64,000 nt of DNA from Onishia taeanensis (GTDB taxonomy: Bacteria; Pseudomonadota; Gammaproteobacteria; Pseudomonadales; Halomonadaceae). Positions 55,941 to 63,770 of this stretch are shown piece after piece. The notes under the pieces are model-generated. The model was not told where the DNA came from, did not search any database, and saw only the letters and a list, made by a program, of their open reading frames with translations. The position numbers and the translations under genes are program-made. Position 1 is the first letter of the stretch, and every line of letters starts with the position of its first letter. The stretch lies in NCBI RefSeq assembly GCF_003268885.1, contig NZ_QLSX01000004.1, positions 236,790-300,789 of the forward strand, given 5' to 3'.

Positions 55941-58571
55941 TCACGCCTCGCCGAGCAGGCCAAGGCTCGCCATGGGGGTCTGGCGGCGCAGGCTGCGCGA
56001 CAGACCATGACCGATCACCCCGACCAGCAGGGCGCCACCCAGCGGCAGCCCTATCCACAGCCAGGGGTGCAGGCGCGGGGCAAGATCCAGCCAGCCGGCA
56101 TAGATCCCTGCGGCGGCAAGCTCGGCGAGCAACGCGCCCATCAGACCACTCGCCAGGCCTAGAATGGCAAACTCGGCCCCCTGCACCCGGGATATCAAGC
56201 GGTCCCCGGCACCGAAGACCCGCAGCAGACCACTCTCATGGGCACGCAGCGGACGGCTGGCGATCAGCGCCGCATAGAGCACACTGATGCCGGCCAATAG
56301 CACGAAGCCAAGCACCAGCTCCACCGAGCGGGTGACCTGAGTCAACAGCTCGCGCACCTGGCCGAGGATCGCTTCGACGTTGAGCAGTGACACTGCCGGG
56401 AAATTCTTGACGATCTGGCCGGGCAGCGGGCTCTGGGCATCGCCCAAGTGGAAGGCGGTGATATAAGTGTGGCCGAAGCGCTCCAGCACGCCAGGAGGGA
56501 AGATCACATAGAAGTTGGGACGGAAGCTGTCCCAATCGAGATCGCGAAGGCTGGTGATACGCCCGGTCAGCGTGTCGGCGCCAATGGTGAAGCTCATGGT
56601 GTCGCCAAGCGACAGGCCAAGACGGTCGGCCAGTTCAGCCTCCAGCGATATCGGCACGACCTTCTCGGACGGTGCCGTGCCCGCCCCGTCGCCAGCACCC
56701 GGTGCATCACCGAACGATGCTCCGGCGACCGTCCCGAACCACTCCCCCGCCACCAGGCGGTTGCCCTCTGGCAGGGTGTCGCGCCAGGTCAGATTGAGTT
56801 CGCGCCGCAGGGCATTGCTGCCCCGGCCGCTTTCGGGCACGGCCTCCAGGGGCGGTTGGCCGTTGAGCGCGGTGATGCGCCCGCGCACCATCGGATAGAG
56901 CGCGGTGCGATCGTCTACCGCCCCGGCCAGGGTCTCGACGAAGGCCTCACGCTCCTGGGGCTGGATGTTGATGGCGAAGTAGTTGGGCGTATCCTCGGGC
57001 AGTTGGTCCTGCCAGGCGGTGAGCAGATCGCCGCGCACCAGGCCGATCATCGCCATCGCCGCAAACGTCACCGCAAAGGCCAGTAGCTGACCGAGACTCG
57101 CCTGACGACGGCGGCCGAGCTGACGGGCGCCGAGCCGCAGTGCCCGGGTCGGTGAGGAGGCATGCGTGCCCTGGGGCAGCAGCGCGGCCAGGCGCAGTAC
57201 CCCGCTTAGCAGCAGCGTGCCGACCCCACCCAGGATGACCAGCATCACCAGCCCCCCGACGAGCAGTGCCGCAGACAGCCAAAGATCGCCGGAGTAGAGC
57301 CACATCAGACCGCCGAACACCAGACTCGCCATCGCCACCACCAGCCAGGCCGAGGCCGGCAGCGGGTCGAGTTCACGCCGCAGCACCTTGAGGGCACTGA
57401 CCCGCTTCAGGCGCAGCAGCGTCGGGCCGGCAAAGCCGACCAGCACGGCAAGCGCCGTGAGCACCCCGAGCGCCAGAGGCAGAGGGCCAGGCGGCGGCAG
57501 TTCGAGCGGCAGGAAGGCGGTCAGCAACGCCAGAAGCCCCGCCTGACCGGCCAAGCCCAGCAGGGCCCCGCACACCGATGCCGCCAGCGCCAGCCAGCCA
57601 AGCTGCAGGGCGAACAGCCGGGTGAGCTGGCGCTGGGAGGCGCCAAAGCAACGCAGCAGCGCGGCGGTGTCCAGATGGCGATCCACATAGCGCCGGGTGG
57701 CCATGGCCACCGCCACCCCGGCCAGCAGCACCGCGGCGAGGCCGGCCAGTGCCAGGTACTTCTCGGCACGTTCCAGGGCGCGGCCCAGGCCCGGCCGATC
57801 GACCCGTACATCCCGCACCTCGACGCCATCGCGCTTGAGCGCTTCAAGGCGGGCATCGAGACTCGACACTGCCTCCGGCGGGCCGGCAGCGAGAATCTCG
57901 TACTCGATCCGCGAGCCCGGCTGCACCAGGCCAGTGGCCTCCAGGTCATCGACGTGCATCATCAGCCGCGGATTGAAGCTCGAAAAGCCCCCGGACTGGT
58001 CGGCCTCGCGCTCGATGATACCGCTCACGGTCAGGGTGGCGCGCCCCACTCTGACCTCATCGCCAATCTTCAGACCGATCAGCGACTCGAGCCTGGGGTC
58101 GACCCAGGCCTCGCCCGGCGCGGGACCGCGGGCCAGCGGCTCGACGCCGTTGCCCACATCGACCCGTGACGCGCCATACAGCGGGTAGGCACTGTCGACC
58201 ACCTTGAGGCTCGCCGGCTGGAAGCGCTCGCCGCGGCTGATCATCGACACCAGATCAACCTGATCCGAGAGGCTCATGCCGGCCTCTCGCAGCGTGCTTT
58301 TGAGCTCGCTGGAGAAGGGCTCGCCCTGCTCGAGTACCAGGTCTCCCCCCAGCATCTGCCCCGCCTGACGGGTCAGGCCGCGTTCTAGACGATCGAGAAA
58401 GAAACCGATCATGGTAGAGGCCGCCACCGCCAGCGCCAGCGCCACGAACAGCGCCCTCACGTCGGCAGCGCGCAGATCCCGCTTGAGGCCGTGGGCCGCG
58501 AGCCCCAGCCAGTGCAGGCCGTTGCCCGAGGCTCGTCGGGTATCGCGCCGTGAGTCACCGCTTGCCATCAT
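55941..58571 (-). CDS. ybbP: FtsX-type ABC transporter permease (YbbP-like)
   Basis: An 876-residue permease with two FtsX-like membrane modules, each after a large periplasmic MacB-type domain, and ten or so predicted spans. The N terminus has RALFVALALAVAASTMIGFFLDRLERGL and later modules TRRYVDRHLDTAALLRCFGAS and SRPLRAHESGLLRVFGAG, the two conserved coupling loops. E. coli YbbP is 804 aa and, with YbbA and the esterase TesA, forms a conserved but incompletely understood system, likely for extraction of lipidic or hydrophobic compounds. The start overlaps the ybbA stop by four bases. Confidence 0.9.
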   Translation of the reverse strand: MMASGDSRRDTRRASGNGLHWLGLAAHGLKRDLRAADVRALFVALALAVAASTMIGFFLDRLERGLTRQAGQMLGGDLVLEQGEPFSSELKSTLREAGMSLSDQVDLVSMISRGERFQPASLKVVDSAYPLYGASRVDVGNGVEPLARGPAPGEAWVDPRLESLIGLKIGDEVRVGRATLTVSGIIEREADQSGGFSSFNPRLMMHVDDLEATGLVQPGSRIEYEILAAGPPEAVSSLDARLEALKRDGVEVRDVRVDRPGLGRALERAEKYLALAGLAAVLLAGVAVAMATRRYVDRHLDTAALLRCFGASQRQLTRLFALQLGWLALAASVCGALLGLAGQAGLLALLTAFLPLELPPPGPLPLALGVLTALAVLVGFAGPTLLRLKRVSALKVLRRELDPLPASAWLVVAMASLVFGGLMWLYSGDLWLSAALLVGGLVMLVILGGVGTLLLSGVLRLAALLPQGTHASSPTRALRLGARQLGRRRQASLGQLLAFAVTFAAMAMIGLVRGDLLTAWQDQLPEDTPNYFAINIQPQEREAFVETLAGAVDDRTALYPMVRGRITALNGQPPLEAVPESGRGSNALRRELNLTWRDTLPEGNRLVAGEWFGTVAGASFGDAPGAGDGAGTAPSEKVVPISLEAELADRLGLSLGDTMSFTIGADTLTGRITSLRDLDWDSFRPNFYVIFPPGVLERFGHTYITAFHLGDAQSPLPGQIVKNFPAVSLLNVEAILGQVRELLTQVTRSVELVLGFVLLAGISVLYAALIASRPLRAHESGLLRVFGAGDRLISRVQGAEFAILGLASGLMGALLAELAAAGIYAGWLDLAPRLHPWLWIGLPLGGALLVGVIGHGLSRSLRRQTPMASLGLLGEA

Positions 58572-59296
58572 GCGCCCACCTCCTCACGGGTCATGTCCAC
58601 CAGCTGGCCGTCGATGAGCCGCAGGCAGCGATCGCAGCGACGCGCCAGCGCATGGTCGTGGGTAACCAGCATCAGGGTAGTGCCGGCTTCGCGGTTGAGG
58701 GCGAACAGCCGCTCGATGATGCGCTCGCCGGTGGCCGGGTCCAGATTGCCGGTCGGCTCGTCGGCGAACACCAGCTCGGCCCCGGTGACGAAGGCGCGGG
58801 CAAGGGCGACCCGTTGCTGTTCGCCACCGGACAGCTGCTTGGGCAGGTGGTCGAGGCGCTCGCCAAGCCCTACACGCGTCAACCAGTCGCGGGCCCGGGC
58901 ATCGTTGTCGGCGGCAGGCGCCAGCTCCAGCGGCAGCAGCACATTTTCAAGCGCGGTGAGAGTCGGCAGCAGCTGGAAGTTCTGGAACACGAACCCTACC
59001 CGGCCGGCCCGCAGCTGGGCGCGTCCGTCCTCGTCCAGCGCGGCCAGCGACTCGCCAAACAGGGTAAGTTCACCGCTGCTTGGCGCATCGAGTCCGGCCA
59101 GTAATCCCAACAGGGTCGACTTGCCGGCGCCGCTCTCGCCGAGGATCGCCACCGTTTCTCCGGGGAACACCGTGAGCGAAAGATCACTCAGAATGGTCAG
59201 CGACCGATCGCCACTCCTGACCTGCTTGCCGAGCTGGCGAGCCTGTAGGATAGGCGCAAGATCATGATTCGAGGAGGTGGACGTAGTGGAGGACAT
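58568..59296 (-). CDS. ybbA: ABC transporter ATP-binding protein (YbbA-like)
   Basis: The 242-residue ATPase of the LolD/MacB subgroup has Walker A LGESGAGKSTLLGLLAGLD, Q-loop FVFQNFQLLPTLTA, signature LSGGEQQRVALARAF and Walker B LVFADEPTGNLD. It powers the YbbP permease. The ATG at 59296 is chosen; the open frame of 120 codons upstream contains no ABC-family sequence and overlaps the divergent esterase gene. The gene is coupled to ybbP by a four-base overlap. Confidence 0.92.
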   Translation of the reverse strand: MSSTTSTSSNHDLAPILQARQLGKQVRSGDRSLTILSDLSLTVFPGETVAILGESGAGKSTLLGLLAGLDAPSSGELTLFGESLAALDEDGRAQLRAGRVGFVFQNFQLLPTLTALENVLLPLELAPAADNDARARDWLTRVGLGERLDHLPKQLSGGEQQRVALARAFVTGAELVFADEPTGNLDPATGERIIERLFALNREAGTTLMLVTHDHALARRCDRCLRLIDGQLVDMTREEVGA

Positions 59297-59504
59297 AGTG
59301 ACTGGATTTCCTGTTGGCCTAAGAAGGTCGAAACGCGGTGCCAGAGGCCCCGCCGGGCGAAAAGCTGCGCTGAGTGCTGAACCACGCGCGGTGGCGAGGG
59401 CTGAGCCCCGTGCCGGGCTGAGCGTAGGGCCAGGCGCTTGGGGTGCGCGGTGCGCCCGACACGCAAGACATCTGGTGCAAACGTTCGGCCGGTGCCTGCT
59501 GGGG

Positions 59505-60260
59505 GTGGCTCCAGTCAAGAAACCCGCTGCGCCCCCCACCCTGACAATACGTCGAGGTTCGCTCGCAGGACTGACAGTTGGCCTGAGCCTGGCCGCTCTT
59601 GTCATGGCTACTCCCGCCCTGGCTGCCTCGCCCTCAGCCACCGATGATCGCCCCACCCTGTTGGTGATGGGCGATAGCTTGAGCGCCGCCTATGGCCTCG
59701 AGCGGCCAGAGGACGGCTGGGTCAGTCTGCTGGCCGCAAGGCTCGACGACGAGGCCCGGGTAGTGAATGCCAGCATCAGCGGCGAGACTTCCGCCGGCGG
59801 CGCCACACGCCTGCCTGAGCTGTTACGACAGCATTCCCCTGAAATCGTGCTATTGGAACTGGGCGCCAACGATGGCCTCCGCGGCCTGGCGCCTGGCCAG
59901 ATGCGCACCAACCTCGAGTCGATGATCGAGAAAAGTCAGGCCAGCGGCGCCCAAGTGGTACTGCTCGGCATCGATATTCCGCCCAATTACGGCGACGCCT
60001 ACCGGGCTGCCTTCACTGGCGTTTTTGAAGACTTGGCCAAGCGCCATGAGCTGCCGCTGGTGCCCTTCCTGCTCGAGGGTGTCGCTCTGGAAGATGGGCT
60101 GATGCAGGACGACGGCCTACACCCCACCGCCGAGGCCCAGCCACTGATCCTTGAAAATGTATGGACGACCCTGGCGCCGCTGCTCGATCAGGCGGCGACG
60201 GGGTCAGAGATCACTTCCCAAACCACCTCCCTACCCACCTCACTATCCACTCAGACCTGA
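59505..60260 (+). CDS. tesA: Periplasmic SGNH arylesterase/thioesterase I
   Basis: TesA hydrolyses esters and acyl-CoA thioesters in the periplasm. It carries the SGNH blocks GDSLSAAYGL (catalytic Ser), ELGANDGLRG (Gly-Asn) and DGLHPTAEAQ (Asp-His). A signal peptide with basic n-region (TIRRG) and a hydrophobic core ends at ATPALA-A. The start is uncertain: the frame is open from an ATG at 59277 that would overlap the divergent ybbA start, so an internal GTG at 59505 (after GGGG) is favoured, giving 251 residues; another GTG lies at 59475. Divergent arrangement with ybbA-ybbP is as in E. coli. Its 3' end overlaps the convergent EamA gene by ten bases. Confidence 0.85.
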   Translation: MAPVKKPAAPPTLTIRRGSLAGLTVGLSLAALVMATPALAASPSATDDRPTLLVMGDSLSAAYGLERPEDGWVSLLAARLDDEARVVNASISGETSAGGATRLPELLRQHSPEIVLLELGANDGLRGLAPGQMRTNLESMIEKSQASGAQVVLLGIDIPPNYGDAYRAAFTGVFEDLAKRHELPLVPFLLEGVALEDGLMQDDGLHPTAEAQPLILENVWTTLAPLLDQAATGSEITSQTTSLPTSLSTQT

Positions 60261-61141
60261 GGGGCCGGCTCGGCGGCCTTCTGCCACTGCTGAAGGCCCA
60301 GGCCGCCTAGAATCAAAACCAGGCCAGCCAGCGTCGAGATCAGGATCGGCTCGCCGACCACCAGGTGCAGCAGCAACAGGGAAACCGGCGGCGACAGAAA
60401 GATCAGATTGGCCACCTTGGCCGTGCGTGAAATGCCGCGCACGGCCAGTTGCCAGAGCACGAAGGCGATGCCCATCTCGAAAAGCCCCACATAGATGCCG
60501 GCGCTAACGCCTTTCCAGCCATACCACTCGAAGCCCGGTCCCAGCGCGATCAGCACCGTGAACACCGGCAGGCCAACGCTGAAGTTCTGCCACTGTGCGA
60601 CCAGCGGAGGGCGGCTATCGCGAGCATTGAGCAGCCAGTAGAGCGCCCAGAGCAGAGTCGAGGCCAGCGCCAGCCCCACGCCCAGCGGGTCGGCAAAGGC
60701 CACGTCGAGCACTGCGCCGCGGGTGGCGATGGTCCAGACACCGGCATAGGCAATCAAGCCGGCGAGGATATCGATGCGGGTCAGCCGCTGGCCGAGAATC
60801 GGCACGGCGAGAAAGGCCATGGCCAGGGCCCAGGTGTAGTTGAGCGCCATCGCCTCCTGCCCCGGCAGTCGATCATAGGCAGCGAACAGCACCAGGTAGT
60901 AGGCCACCGGGTTCATCAGCCCGGCCCACAGCGCGGTGCGCCAGCCCTGCACCAGCGCCTGGCGCAAGAGCCCCTTTCGCCATACCAGAATGCCCATCAG
61001 CCCCCAGGAGACCAGGGCAGCGATCCACATCAGTTCCAGCGGCGACATTTCGCCAAGCGCGACCTTGAAGGCCGTTGCCACCGTGGACCAGAGCCCCACG
61101 GCGCCCAGGCCGCACAGCATGGCGTGACGTTCCTGTGTCAT
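60251..61141 (-). CDS. EamA (DMT) family exporter
   Basis: A 296-residue protein with ten predicted helices in two EamA repeats (about 9-140 and 155-285); motifs LWSTVATAFKVALGEMSPLELMW and ALNYTWALAMAFLAVPILGQRLT are typical. DMT exporters pump out amino acids, nucleosides or drugs; the substrate is not predictable. It follows the SelT-like gene by about 100 bases in the same direction. Confidence 0.88.
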   Translation of the reverse strand: MTQERHAMLCGLGAVGLWSTVATAFKVALGEMSPLELMWIAALVSWGLMGILVWRKGLLRQALVQGWRTALWAGLMNPVAYYLVLFAAYDRLPGQEAMALNYTWALAMAFLAVPILGQRLTRIDILAGLIAYAGVWTIATRGAVLDVAFADPLGVGLALASTLLWALYWLLNARDSRPPLVAQWQNFSVGLPVFTVLIALGPGFEWYGWKGVSAGIYVGLFEMGIAFVLWQLAVRGISRTAKVANLIFLSPPVSLLLLHLVVGEPILISTLAGLVLILGGLGLQQWQKAAEPAPQV

Positions 61142-61239
61142 GCGCTCTCCCTCGTGTGTGATGTGTCATGAGCGGGCAGCATCGGCGTTGCTGACGGCTG
61201 GTCGGCGATGCAGAGCAATCAGCCATCCATTAAGAACCA

Positions 61240-61509
61240 TCAGCGGTCCAGATGCCCCAGGTCTCGCGAGGGGTCAAGCCGATCCCGCACCCGCTGCTTG
61301 AGCAGCTTGATGTCAGGGAAGCCGTCATCGCGCTTGCGCTCCCAAAGTCGCTCGCCATCAAAGGTGATCTCGAAGTGCCCGCCGTGGCTTGGCACCAGCG
61401 CGACCTCATCGAGGTCTTCGCCGAAGGTCGACAGCAGTTCCTGCGCATACCAGCCGGCGCGCAGCAGCCAGTGGCACTGGGTACAGAAGTGGATACGCAC
61501 GCTTGCCAT
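61240..61509 (-). CDS. SelT/SelW/SelH-family (Rdx) redox protein
   Basis: An 89-residue thioredoxin-fold protein whose active site is CTQC in VRIHFCTQCHWLLRAGWYAQEL. It is the cysteine version of the selenoprotein W/T-type family and contains GGHFEITFDGERLWERKRDDGFPD, a conserved central block in outline (GGxFEITxDGxxLW). The function is unknown beyond a presumed thiol redox role. It is divergent from the MFS gene at 61596, and its start lies 86 bases from it. Confidence 0.9.
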   Translation of the reverse strand: MASVRIHFCTQCHWLLRAGWYAQELLSTFGEDLDEVALVPSHGGHFEITFDGERLWERKRDDGFPDIKLLKQRVRDRLDPSRDLGHLDR

Positions 61510-61595
61510 GGGGCCCTCTCCTTGTTGGACATTTGCCCGGCATCATAACTGAGGCATCATGGCCGCTGGAATGCGCGCACAGGGAGCCCCACTGC

Positions 61596-62912
61596 ATGCC
61601 ACCAACCGAGATCTCACAGACCCGCCTCTACGAGTGGCTGACCGGCGATGACGACAGCCGGATGTGTAAGGATATTCCCGACTCCGCCTGCGAGGTGCAA
61701 CCCAGGAACTTCCTGCGCCACCTGCTCGCCTCGCTCGGCAACAAGCTGGCCGACGAGCTGTCCAGTGCCCGCCTGGTGCTGCCCTGGCTGATGGGCGCGA
61801 TCGGTGCACCGCTGTGGATGGTGGGTCTGCTGGTCCCGATCCGCGAGGCTGGCGCCCTGCTGCCACAGGTGTTCGTGGCCGGTTTCATACGCCACCAGGC
61901 GCAGCGCAAATGGACCTGGGTGGCCGGCGGGCTGATTCAGGCCGTGGCCGCTCTGCTGCTAGTCGCCCTCGCCCTGCTGGGTCAGGGCGGCCTTGGCGGC
62001 AGCCTGGTGCTGGTGGTATTGGTCGCGCTGTCACTGGCTCGCGGCCTATCGTCGATCGCCACCAAGGACGTGCTGGGCAAGACCATCGCCAAGCAGCGCC
62101 GCGGCATCCTGATGGGTTGGAGCGGCAGCATCGCCGGCGGCGTGACCCTGGCCGCCGGTATCGTGCTGATGTTCTTCGATGACCGTCCCAGCGAGCTGGC
62201 CTTGGCGGTGCTGATGGGCGTGGCGGCGTTTGGCTGGGGCCTGAACGCACTGTGCGCGGCCCTCATCGAAGAGGCGCCGGGGGCCGTGGAAGGCGGTGAG
62301 AACGCCTGGGACAGCGTGCGTCAGGGCCTGCACCTACTGCGCGAAGACCCAGCCTTCCTGCGCTTCAACCTGGCGCGCGCCCTACTGCTCTCCAGCGCCC
62401 TGGCCCTGCCCTACATCGCGCTGCTGGCTCAGCAACGCAGCGGCTCGAACCTCGGCGACCTGGGCCTTCTGATCATCATCTCGGGGCTCGCCGGCATGCT
62501 GGCAAGCCCCGTGTGGGGCAAGCGTGCCGACAGTTCCAGTCGTCGTGTGATGCGCGACGCCGGCCTCGCTGCCGCCATTTGCTGCACCCTGGCGGCACTG
62601 GCGGGCGGTCTTCCCGGCGCCTGGACGGCGACCCCCTGGCCCTACGCCCTGCTCTACGGGCTGTTGGTGATCGCCCATGCCGGGGTGCGCCTGGGTCGCA
62701 AGACCTACGTGGTGGACCTCGCCGATAGCGATCGACGCGCCCTTTATGTGGCGTTGTCCAATACGCTGACCGGCTTTTTGATGCTGCTGGTCGGCGGCCT
62801 GGTCGGCGCGCTCGCGCAGTGGTTCGGCAGCGCCGTGCTGCTTGGGTTGCTCGCCGCCTGCGCGCTTGCCGCCGCGCTGACCGCTCAGGGCCTGCCCGAG
62901 GTCGAGGCGTGA
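61596..62912 (+). CDS. MFS transporter
   Basis: A 438-residue major facilitator protein with about twelve helices. It has a 50-residue N-terminal extension (beginning PPTEISQTRLYEWLTGDDDSR) before the first span, LGNKLADELSSARLVLPWLMGAIGAP. The charged loops RGLSSIATKDVLGKTIAKQRRGILMGW after helix 4-5 are conserved in a subgroup of drug/sugar efflux proteins. The substrate is unknown. The ATG at 61596 has AGGGAG upstream; the preceding frame overlaps the divergent SelT-like gene and has no homology. It is followed by the LOV gene after about 110 bases. Confidence 0.87.
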   Translation: MPPTEISQTRLYEWLTGDDDSRMCKDIPDSACEVQPRNFLRHLLASLGNKLADELSSARLVLPWLMGAIGAPLWMVGLLVPIREAGALLPQVFVAGFIRHQAQRKWTWVAGGLIQAVAALLLVALALLGQGGLGGSLVLVVLVALSLARGLSSIATKDVLGKTIAKQRRGILMGWSGSIAGGVTLAAGIVLMFFDDRPSELALAVLMGVAAFGWGLNALCAALIEEAPGAVEGGENAWDSVRQGLHLLREDPAFLRFNLARALLLSSALALPYIALLAQQRSGSNLGDLGLLIIISGLAGMLASPVWGKRADSSSRRVMRDAGLAAAICCTLAALAGGLPGAWTATPWPYALLYGLLVIAHAGVRLGRKTYVVDLADSDRRALYVALSNTLTGFLMLLVGGLVGALAQWFGSAVLLGLLAACALAAALTAQGLPEVEA

Positions 62913-62938
62913 TCGCAACACATTGAAATCTGGCAACC

Positions 62939-62976
62939 GCCTAGCCATGATAGAGCAATATACATCGTGGCTAGGC
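62939..62976. repeat. 9-bp inverted repeat in front of the LOV gene
   Basis: GCCTAGCCA (62939-62947) and TGGCTAGGC (62968-62976) flank a 20-base AT-rich centre. It sits between the MFS stop and the LOV start, spanning the likely promoter (AATATACAT). It may be an operator or an mRNA hairpin. Confidence 0.6.
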
Positions 62977-63019
62977 CATGCCTACCCACCCCCATAGGGT
63001 CGCGACAGGAACGCTTCGC

Positions 63020-63451
63020 ATGAAAAGACCGCCCATGATCAGCCCCGAGCTTCTGGAACGCATCATCGACGCCTCGGAGGACGGTATTGTCGTTGCCGAA
63101 CGCGAGGGTGAAGAACATATCCTGATTTACGTCAATCAGGGGTTCGAACGGCTGACCGGCTACAGCACCGATGAGATCCTCTACCGTGACTGCCGCTTCC
63201 TGCAGAACGACGACCGCGATCAGCCCGGCCTCGCGCGCATACGCGATGCTCTGACCGAGGACCGACCCTGCCGCGAGATCCTGCGCAACTACAAGAAGGA
63301 CGGCACCCTCTTCTACAACGAGTTGTCGATCACGCCGATGTACGACGAGCAGGAAGACATTACCTACTACCTTGGCGTGCAGAAGGATGTCACTGAGCGA
63401 GTCGAGGCCATCGCCGAGCTCGAACGCGTCAAGGGTAGCGCCAAAGACTAA
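63020..63451 (+). CDS. Short LOV-domain blue-light photoreceptor
   Basis: A 143-residue protein formed by one PAS/LOV core with short helical caps. It closely resembles Pseudomonas putida PpSB1-LOV (142 aa), including ILYRDCRFLQNDDRDQ. The photoactive Cys is C58 in DCRFLQ, Gln62 follows, and the FMN-contacting Asn90, Asn100 and Gln121 (RNYKKDG, FYNELS, GVQKDVT) are all present. In the family, blue light forms a cysteinyl-FMN adduct and changes dimer geometry; no output domain is fused, so signalling partners are unknown. The ATG at 63020 (AGGA nine bases upstream) is preferred; an ATG at 63035 gives MISPELLE, as in the homologue, and is an alternative. Confidence 0.9.
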   Translation: MKRPPMISPELLERIIDASEDGIVVAEREGEEHILIYVNQGFERLTGYSTDEILYRDCRFLQNDDRDQPGLARIRDALTEDRPCREILRNYKKDGTLFYNELSITPMYDEQEDITYYLGVQKDVTERVEAIAELERVKGSAKD

Positions 63452-63469
63452 TTTTTTCCCTTCCCCCTC

Positions 63470-63498
63470 TTGTCCTCACCCGCAACTGGCGTTATATA
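63470..63498 (+). promoter_or_regulatory. Sigma-70-like promoter before the 47-codon gene
   Basis: TTGTCC (63470-63475) and TATATA (63493-63498) are separated by 17 bases, the ideal spacing. They lie about 90 bases before the next start codon, leaving a leader with two hairpins. Confidence 0.6.
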
Positions 63499-63502
63499 GC
63501 CA

Positions 63503-63545
63503 GCAACGCACCCGCGTTGCCCGATGCTCGCCCAAGGCGAGCATC
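63503..63545 (+). repeat. Two adjacent perfect hairpins in a small-gene leader
   Basis: GCAACGC/GCGTTGC (63503-63520, 4-base loop) and GATGCTCGCC/GGCGAGCATC (63523-63545, 3-base loop) stand head to tail. Neither ends in a T-run, so they look like leader structures rather than a terminator of the LOV gene. Confidence 0.65.
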
Positions 63546-63583
63546 CGTAGCCATCTCACCATGGGGTCATGGGAGGACATCGC

Positions 63584-63727
63584 ATGAGCCGCAAACACCA
63601 AGTACACGACACGTCCGGCGATGCCAATGATGATGTGAACTATGATGGGGATGTCGACGCGTTCATGGACCAGGGAAAACGCATGAAAAACCGCGCTACG
63701 ACGGGCCTCGTGGCGCTTTACCAGTAG
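63584..63727 (+). CDS. Small hydrophilic protein of 47 residues
   Basis: An ORF of 47 codons (MSRKHQVHDTSGDANDDVNY... ending GLVALYQ) starts nine bases after GGGAGG. It is Asp/Asn-rich in the middle and basic towards the end, with no membrane segment. A promoter with ideal spacing and two leader hairpins precede it. I do not recognise a family. Its last codons run up to the IS-containing segment, so the stop at 63727 might be native or created by the insertion. Confidence 0.6.
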   Translation: MSRKHQVHDTSGDANDDVNYDGDVDAFMDQGKRMKNRATTGLVALYQ

Positions 63728-63770
63728 GAGCTAATGTGGTCATCTAGCAGCTTTTGCTCATGGATGACTC

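Noticed and set aside
63140..63160. GGGGTTCGAACGG resembling a tRNA T-arm
   Set aside because: It lies inside the LOV coding sequence and has no acceptor or anticodon stems around it. No tRNA was recognised anywhere in the window.
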